DNA from: Rhodoblastus sp963736175
Lineage (GTDB): Bacteria > Pseudomonadota > Alphaproteobacteria > Rhizobiales > Beijerinckiaceae
Assembly (NCBI GenBank): GCA_963736175.1
Contig: CAVTNU010000023.1
Span: forward strand, 1-64,000
Length of the DNA stretch: 64,000 bases
Reading direction: 5' to 3'
Positions 54,946 to 64,000 of this stretch are shown here, one piece after another. The notes under the pieces are model-generated. The model did not search any database. It was not told where the DNA came from and was given only the letters and a program-made list of their open reading frames with translations. A program made the translations under genes and the position numbers. How positions within the stretch are numbered: the stretch's first letter is position 1; each line of letters begins with the position of its first letter.

Positions 54946-55443
54946 AGCGTTTTGAGCGATAGCGCCGGGCCGTTCCGCGCATGCGCCGACGGCGGCGAGC
55001 CACGCCTTGATGGCGCGCTCGCGCTTAGGTTTGAGCCCTTGCAACAGTTGCTCGTCGAATGCGCGGACGCGCGCGCGGCATTGTTCGAGCGCGGTCCGGC
55101 CGGATTCTGTCAGGCAAAGTCGCATCGACCGGCCCAATGTCTTCTCGCGGCGGACTTCGACATGGCCGTCGCGGCGCAGATTGGCGAGGATGACGCTGAC
55201 GGTTTGCGGCGTCAAAGCGGCGCGGCGCGCGACATCGGCTCCGGTGAGATCGGCGTGGGCGTCGATAAGGCCCAGCACGACGTATTGCGGGGCGGTAACG
55301 CCAAATTCGGCGAGGGCGCGCTCCATTTTCAGGCGATAGGCGGCGCTGGCGCGCCGCAGCATCGCGCCGATTTCCTCGAAGGCGTCCGGTGTGCTCGCGA
55401 TAGACACGGGTTCGTCGTCCTTTTTCATTGCGGCCGCCATCAA
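54931..55443 (-). CDS. MarR family transcriptional regulator
   Basis: The winged-helix core lies at about residues 50-120: APQYVVLGLIDAHADLTGADVARRAALTPQTVSVILANL carries the recognition helix and HVEVRREKTLGRSMRLCLTESG the wing. Flanking helices form the dimer. MarR proteins are usually repressors released by small aromatic compounds or by oxidation. The first ATG is at 55443; MK at 55428 is also possible. No target operator or regulated partner is evident. It is divergent from zapE. Confidence 0.9.
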   Translation of the reverse strand: MMAAAMKKDDEPVSIASTPDAFEEIGAMLRRASAAYRLKMERALAEFGVTAPQYVVLGLIDAHADLTGADVARRAALTPQTVSVILANLRRDGHVEVRREKTLGRSMRLCLTESGRTALEQCRARVRAFDEQLLQGLKPKRERAIKAWLAAVGACAERPGAIAQNASQSP

Positions 55444-55552
55444 TCGTCTATCAGAGCTTTTATCGTAGTTCCTCGACGGGCGTCCGTCAAAGACCGGACT
55501 TGCGTGTTACGGGCGGCGGCGGTTACAGGCAAACAGGACGAAGGAGTCATTG

Positions 55553-56740
55553 GTGTCGGCGCCGGCAAAAGACCTATCCTTGCACGATCGGTATATGGAG
55601 CTTGTCGCCAGCGGCAAGATCGAGCGCGATCACGCGCAGGAGGAGGTCGCGCGTCGTCTCGACGAATTGCGGCGACAGCTCGGCGACTATCGTCTGGCCA
55701 GCAAATCCTCGGCGCTCGGATGGCTGTTCGGCGCGCGGCAAAAGACCTCGCCGCCGAAGGGCGTTTATATCTGGGGGGCGGTCGGGCGCGGCAAGACCAT
55801 GTTGATGGACATGTTCTTCGAGGATGCCGATTTCGAGCCGAAAAAGCGGGTGCATTTCCACGCCTTCATGGGCGACGTGCACAAACGAATCTACGCTTGG
55901 CGGCAAAGGAAAAAGGCCGGCGAGGCCAAGGGCGACGATCCGATCGCCCCCGTCGCCGATGAGATCGCGGCGCAAACAGCGCTGCTCTGTTTCGACGAAT
56001 TCGCGGTCACCGACATCGCCGACGCGATGATTTTAGGCCGCCTGTTTCAGGCGCTTTTCGCGCGGGGCCTGACCGTTGTCGCCACCTCCAATGTCGAACC
56101 GTCCGAACTTTACAAGGACGGTCTCAATCGCTCGCTGTTCCTGCCTTTCATCGGCCTGATCCGGGAACGGATGGATGTCGTCAAACTCGACGCGCGCGCC
56201 GATTTCCGTCTGGAGAAGTTAGGCGGCGCGCCGGTCTATTACGTCCCGGCGGACGCGGCGGCGTATCGCGCGCTGTCCCGCGCCTTCCTGGTTTTGACAG
56301 GCGAGATCGCCGGCCGGCCGATGCGGTTGCCGCTGCTTGGCCGCGAAATCCATATTCCTCAGGCCGCCGGCCATGTGGCGCGTTTCGATTACGCCGATCT
56401 TTGCGTGCAACCGCTGGGCGCCGCGGATTTTTTGGCGATCGCCGACAATTTTCATACGGTGATCGTCGACCGCATTCCCTTGCTCGACGCCGACAAGCGT
56501 AACGAGCCGAAGCGATTCATCACGCTCATCGACGCGCTCTATGATCGCAAGGTCAAGCTGCTGGCGTCAGCCGCCGCCGAGCCCGTTGGGCTGTACCTTG
56601 GCACGCAGGGCCGCGAGGCCTTCGAATTCGCGCGGACCGCGTCGCGGTTGATCGAAATGCGCTCACGCGATTATCTGGCTTTACCGCACGGCCTGTCGGG
56701 ACTGACGTCGGGCGACATCACCGGGCTGGTCGAGACATGA
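55553..56740 (+). CDS. zapE: Cell division ATPase ZapE (AFG1-like)
   Basis: ZapE associates with the Z-ring and is needed for division at high temperature or low oxygen in E. coli; mitochondrial AFG1 is its relative. Walker A is WGAVGRGKTMLMDMF, Walker B is LLCFDEFAVTDIADAMILGRLF, and the sensor-like segment VVATSNVEPSELYKDGL follows. AAGGAG precedes the start; GTG 55553 is better spaced than TTG 55550. The zapE-mdh-suc order is typical of Rhizobiales, here interrupted by a TetR gene that overlaps zapE. Confidence 0.93.
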   Translation: MSAPAKDLSLHDRYMELVASGKIERDHAQEEVARRLDELRRQLGDYRLASKSSALGWLFGARQKTSPPKGVYIWGAVGRGKTMLMDMFFEDADFEPKKRVHFHAFMGDVHKRIYAWRQRKKAGEAKGDDPIAPVADEIAAQTALLCFDEFAVTDIADAMILGRLFQALFARGLTVVATSNVEPSELYKDGLNRSLFLPFIGLIRERMDVVKLDARADFRLEKLGGAPVYYVPADAAAYRALSRAFLVLTGEIAGRPMRLPLLGREIHIPQAAGHVARFDYADLCVQPLGAADFLAIADNFHTVIVDRIPLLDADKRNEPKRFITLIDALYDRKVKLLASAAAEPVGLYLGTQGREAFEFARTASRLIEMRSRDYLALPHGLSGLTSGDITGLVET

Positions 56741-57366
56741 GCGCGACGGAGCGAGGCAAGGTTGTCGATGCGCCGGCTGATCAGCGCATCCTTGAAATCG
56801 CTTTCGATCATTTGCGGCGCTTCGGCCCCAAACGCGTCACCATCGTCGGCATCGCCGACGAGGCGGGCATGTCGCACGCCAATATCTATCGCTATTATCC
56901 CTCCAAGCGCGCCTTGATCGAGGCGGTGACGGCGGCCTGGCTGAAAACCCTGGAAGGCGATCTACGGCTGATCGTCGAGGGGCCTGACCCGGCTTATGAC
57001 AAGCTTGAGCGCGCCATCCTTTCGATTCAGCACGCCTATCTCGATCGCCTCGAAAGCGACCCGGTCCTGTTTCGCCTGCTCTGCGACGCCGTCGAGAAAA
57101 ATCAGGTGGTGGCCCGCAAACATCGCAACAAGGCGCAAAGCGAGATTCAGAAGATCGTCGAGGACGGGATGGCGGCCGGCTCCTTTCGTCCGATCGACCG
57201 AAGGCGCGCCATGTCATTGATCTTCGATCTGGCGCACCGTTTCATCCATCCATTGGCGATCTGGCTCGACAGGGACGCGGCTCGAGTCGATCTCGAAAGA
57301 CGCGCGGCGCGCGCCGTAGCCATTATTCTGCGGGCGCTTTCGCGCGCGCCAGACCTTGACATATGA
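56737..57366 (+). CDS. TetR family transcriptional regulator
   Basis: The N-terminal helix-turn-helix spans residues 15-60 (RILEIAFDHLRRFGPKRVTIVGIADEAGMSHANIYRYYPSKRALIEAV). The remaining 140 residues form the ligand-binding and dimerisation part, whose ligand is unknown. Its ATG overlaps the zapE stop codon (ATGA), so translation is coupled. A GACAAA-T-TTTGTC palindrome (57365-57377) lies at its stop codon and could be a regulator site for the downstream mdh-suc genes (inference). It resembles TetR members near zapE in related genomes, from memory. Confidence 0.88.
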   Translation: MSATERGKVVDAPADQRILEIAFDHLRRFGPKRVTIVGIADEAGMSHANIYRYYPSKRALIEAVTAAWLKTLEGDLRLIVEGPDPAYDKLERAILSIQHAYLDRLESDPVLFRLLCDAVEKNQVVARKHRNKAQSEIQKIVEDGMAAGSFRPIDRRRAMSLIFDLAHRFIHPLAIWLDRDAARVDLERRAARAVAIILRALSRAPDLDI

Positions 57367-57377
57367 CAAATTTTGTC
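57365..57377. promoter_or_regulatory. GACAAA-T-TTTGTC palindrome at the TetR stop codon
   Basis: Six-base arms with one central base form an operator-like dyad next to the TetR gene and 287 bp before mdh. A third TTGTC-like word (TTTTGTCAC) follows. The remainder of the gap to 57663 is AT-rich for this genome and holds no gene; it likely contains the mdh promoter. Confidence 0.3.
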
Positions 57378-57663
57378 TTTTGTCACTTCTTGGAAAACAA
57401 GACCCGAGCGCCCGTCGATTTGTCGATAAAATGGCGTATTATATTGTTTTGTATATCTTTTCGTTGAGCAATCGGTGTTTTGGCGGGCGAGGCCCCCAAG
57501 CGCGGGCGTGCGTCTTAGTCTTTCTCCCGACTTGAAAGGGTCAAATCTTCAAGGCAAATAGCGCGCGCTCAAAAAAACGCCGACCGTCGTGCGACATGTC
57601 GTCGCGACAGCGTGTCGAAGCGAGCTTCGAATTTCAAAAAGCTTGGATCCAAGGACGATAAAA

Positions 57664-58626
<963 letters not shown>

Positions 58627-58663
58627 TTTTGCTTCGACCACGGCCCGATCATTCGGGCGGCGC

Positions 58664-58690
58664 GCCGGCGCTTGCGATCAAAGCGCCGGC
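58664..58690. other. Hairpin between mdh and sucC
   Basis: GCCGGCGCTT (58664-58673) pairs perfectly with AAGCGCCGGC (58681-58690) over 7 nt. No T-run follows, so it is more likely an mRNA processing or stability element, or partial attenuator, than a full terminator. Confidence 0.45.
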
Positions 58691-58726
58691 CGCTGCGGCC
58701 ATACGCTTCCTTGGAGAGGACTTCAT

Positions 58727-59926
58727 ATGAATATTCATGAGTATCAGGCGAAAGCCGTTCTCAAGGAATTCGGCGCGCCCGTCTCGCGCGGCGTTCCAAT
58801 TCTGAAAGTTGAGGACGCGGAAGCCGCCGCGAAGGAACTGGGCGGGCCGCTTTGGGTCGTCAAGTCGCAAATTCACGCCGGCGGACGCGGTAAGGGCAAG
58901 TTCAAGGAAGCTAGCGCCGGCGAAAAGGGCGGCGTGCGCCTCGCCAAGTCGGTCGCGGAAGTCAAGGAATTCGCCAGGCAGATGCTCGGCAATACGCTGG
59001 TGACTGTCCAGACCGGCCCGGCCGGCAAGCAGGTCAACCGCCTCTATATCGAAGACGGTTCCGATATCGAGAAGGAATTCTACCTTTCCGCGCTCGTCGA
59101 TCGCGCCACTTCGCGCGTGTCGTTCGTCGTCTCGACGGAAGGCGGCATGGACATCGAGCAGGTCGCCCACGCGACGCCTGAAAAGATCATCACTTTCTCC
59201 GTCGACCCCGCGACCGGCGTCATGCCGCACCACGGCCGCACCGTCGCCAAGGCGCTCGGCCTGACCGGCGATCTGGCCAAACAGGCCGGCGCTCTGGTGA
59301 CCAAACTCTACACGGCCTTTGTCGCCAAGGACATGGCGATGCTGGAGATTAATCCGCTGATCGTCACCAAGCAAGGCGAGCTGAAATGCCTCGACGCCAA
59401 GGTGTCGTTTGACGACAACGCGCTTTACCGTCACCCGGACGTCCTCGCCCTGCGCGACGAGACGGAGGAAGACGCCAAGGAAATCGAGGCGTCGAAACAC
59501 GATCTGTCCTACATCACGCTCGACGGCGCCATCGGCTGCATGGTCAACGGCGCGGGCCTGGCCATGGCGACGATGGACATCATCAAGCTTTACGGCATGG
59601 AGCCGGCGAACTTTCTCGACGTCGGCGGCGGCGCGACGAAGGAAAAGGTGACGGCGGCGTTCAAGATCATCACCGCCGATCCGAACGTCAAAGGCATTCT
59701 GGTCAATATTTTCGGCGGCATCATGCGTTGCGACGTCATCGCCGAAGGCGTCATCGCCGCGGTCAAGGACGTCGGTCTGCAGGTTCCGCTGGTCGTGCGC
59801 CTTGAAGGCACCAACGTCGATCTCGGCAAGAAAATCATTCGTGAATCGGGTCTCAACGTCATTCCGGCGGACGATCTGGACGATGCGGCGCAGAAAATCG
59901 TCAAGGCTGTGAAGGAGGCCGCGTAA
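58727..59926 (+). CDS. sucC: Succinyl-CoA synthetase beta subunit
   Basis: SucC is the ADP-forming subunit that makes ATP from succinyl-CoA. The ATP-grasp domain opens MNIHEYQAKAVLKEFG and includes VKSQIHAGGRGKGKFKEA; the metal-binding EINPLIVT and the C-terminal flavodoxin-like domain (ILVNIFGGIMRCDVIAEG) follow. The ATG is preceded by GGAGAGGA. The stop TAA overlaps the sucD ATG (TAATG), so the subunits are translated together in equal amount. Length is 399 residues. Confidence 0.98.
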   Translation: MNIHEYQAKAVLKEFGAPVSRGVPILKVEDAEAAAKELGGPLWVVKSQIHAGGRGKGKFKEASAGEKGGVRLAKSVAEVKEFARQMLGNTLVTVQTGPAGKQVNRLYIEDGSDIEKEFYLSALVDRATSRVSFVVSTEGGMDIEQVAHATPEKIITFSVDPATGVMPHHGRTVAKALGLTGDLAKQAGALVTKLYTAFVAKDMAMLEINPLIVTKQGELKCLDAKVSFDDNALYRHPDVLALRDETEEDAKEIEASKHDLSYITLDGAIGCMVNGAGLAMATMDIIKLYGMEPANFLDVGGGATKEKVTAAFKIITADPNVKGILVNIFGGIMRCDVIAEGVIAAVKDVGLQVPLVVRLEGTNVDLGKKIIRESGLNVIPADDLDDAAQKIVKAVKEAA

Positions 59927-60813
59927 TGTCCATCCTGATCGACAAGAACACCAGAATCATCACCCAGGGCTTTACCGGCAAGAACGGCACTTTCCATTCC
60001 GAACAGGCGCTCGCCTATTTCGGCACGAAGGTCGTCGGCGGCACCTCGCCCGGCAAGGGCGGCGCGACCCATATCGGTCTGCCGGTGTTCGATACGGTCG
60101 GTGAAGCCAAGGCCGCCACCGGCGCCGACGCTTCGGTGATCTATGTGCCGCCGCCCGGCGCGGCGGACGCGATCTGCGAAGCCATCCAGGCGGAAATCCC
60201 ACTCATCGTCTGCATCACCGAAGGCATTCCGGTGGAGGACATGATCAAGGTCAAGCGCGCGCTGTCCGGTTCGAAGTCGCGGTTGATCGGTCCCAATTGC
60301 CCCGGCGTGATGACCGCGGGCGAATGCAAGATCGGCATCATGCCCGGCAATATTTTCAAGGCCGGCAATGTCGGCATTGTCTCGCGCTCCGGCACACTGA
60401 CCTATGAGGCGGTGTTTCAGACCACGCAGGTCGGTCTCGGGCAGACGACCGCCGTCGGCATCGGCGGCGATCCGGTCAAGGGCACCGAATTCATCGACAT
60501 GCTGGAAATGTTCCTGGCCGACGACAAAACCCATTCGATCATCATGATCGGCGAAATCGGCGGCTCGGCGGAAGAAGACGCGGCGCAGTTCATCGCCGAC
60601 GAGGCCAAGCGCGGCCGCAAGAAGCCGATGGTCGGCTTCATCGCCGGCCGCACGGCGCCTCCCGGACGACGCATGGGCCACGCCGGCGCGATCATCTCCG
60701 GCGGCAAGGGCGGCGCCGAAGACAAGATCGCGGCGATGGAGGCTGCGGGCATCCGCGTTTCGCCTTCGCCGGCGCGTCTGGGCAGCACGCTGGTCGAGTT
60801 GCTGCGGGGCTGA
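59926..60813 (+). CDS. sucD: Succinyl-CoA synthetase alpha subunit
   Basis: SucD binds CoA and carries the phosphohistidine intermediate. The N-terminal CoA fold has SILIDKNTRIITQGFTGKNG and GGTSPGKGG; the nucleotide-facing phosphohistidine lies in GRRMGHAGAIISGGKGGAEDK. The length of 295 residues is normal. It overlaps sucC by one base. Confidence 0.98.
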   Translation: MSILIDKNTRIITQGFTGKNGTFHSEQALAYFGTKVVGGTSPGKGGATHIGLPVFDTVGEAKAATGADASVIYVPPPGAADAICEAIQAEIPLIVCITEGIPVEDMIKVKRALSGSKSRLIGPNCPGVMTAGECKIGIMPGNIFKAGNVGIVSRSGTLTYEAVFQTTQVGLGQTTAVGIGGDPVKGTEFIDMLEMFLADDKTHSIIMIGEIGGSAEEDAAQFIADEAKRGRKKPMVGFIAGRTAPPGRRMGHAGAIISGGKGGAEDKIAAMEAAGIRVSPSPARLGSTLVELLRG

Positions 60814-60831
60814 ACGGCCCATTGCAATCGC

Positions 60832-60859
60832 GCGGCGCGGGTTTGTTTTTCCGCGCCGC
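60832..60859. other. Hairpin between sucD and sucA
   Basis: GCGGCGCGG (60832-60840) pairs perfectly with CCGCGCCGC (60851-60859) across a T-rich 10-nt loop. No T-run follows. It may modulate sucA relative to sucCD. Confidence 0.4.
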
Positions 60860-60958
60860 CCCAATGCGCGCAAATTTGCGTGCGACGAAATGGCGGGGGT
60901 CCGCCAATTCACGCATCGTTCCGCTTGAGCGGGCGAAGCGCGGCCAAAGGATCGAGCT

Positions 60959-63973
<3,015 letters not shown>

Positions 63974-64000
63974 TCGCCCGCGCTTCACAAACGCGGGGCT

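Overview
This is a high-GC (roughly 60-65 % by eye) alphaproteobacterial chromosome segment. The redox two-component pair RegB/RegA, the atpHAGDC cluster without F0 genes, the dnaK-dnaJ-pmtA-pyrF and zapE-mdh-sucCDA orders, mmcB-nth, and several families of palindromic intergenic repeats all point to the Hyphomicrobiales (Rhizobiales), plausibly Beijerinckiaceae/Methylocystaceae. The family-level placement is inference: no methane-oxidation or photosynthesis marker lies in the window.

Layout. 1-1061 is an IS630-family insertion sequence whose left tip coincides with the window edge. 1.5-4.6 kb holds a two-gene ABC importer (fused double permease plus an ATPase with a C-terminal extension). 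4.8-12.6 kb: mutS (minus), maeB, argG and an outer-membrane beta-barrel. 13-20 kb: typA, regB-regA, mmcB-nth (minus), an Ada-like alkylation-repair regulator, and a secreted protein of unknown function. 20.6-25.8 kb: dnaK, dnaJ, a 268-bp inverted-repeat element, pmtA-like methyltransferase, pyrF. 25.8-27.9 kb is the only repeat-dominated stretch: tandem units of about 277 bp built from palindromes, and an ompW gene preceded by a perfect FNR/FixK-type box. 27.9-37.4 kb (all minus): purQ, phosphomannomutase, mannose-1-phosphate guanylyltransferase, a half-size EamA protein, prfA, ptsP, lysC. 37.5-38.3 kb: ubiG. 38.4-51.1 kb (minus): atpHAGDC, priA, secA, then hemC-hemD-DUF2147. 51.2-57.4 kb: tsaD, gpsA, DUF3597 (minus), YCII, EVE, MarR (minus), zapE, TetR. 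57.7-64 kb: mdh-sucC-sucD-sucA.

How the genes work together. Most are housekeeping: the TCA segment (mdh, sucCD, sucA), oxidative phosphorylation (F1 subunits), heme and ubiquinone synthesis, chaperones, protein export, translation termination, tRNA modification, and DNA repair (mutS, nth, mmcB, Ada-like, priA). RegBA and the FNR-type box upstream of ompW suggest that the organism adjusts to oxygen and redox state. GDP-mannose synthesis (the two sugar-phosphate genes at 28.6-31.6 kb) and the nitrogen-type phosphotransferase EI (ptsP) add envelope and carbon/nitrogen signalling functions.

I found no CRISPR array, tRNA, rRNA, prophage, secretion island or obvious new defence system. The most unusual material is non-coding: a nested palindrome (a 38-39 nt structured insert in the loop of a larger palindrome) present in filled and empty forms in the same array, a perfectly paired 24-bp inverted-repeat element abutting the dnaJ stop codon, and an orphan leftward terminator near ompW.
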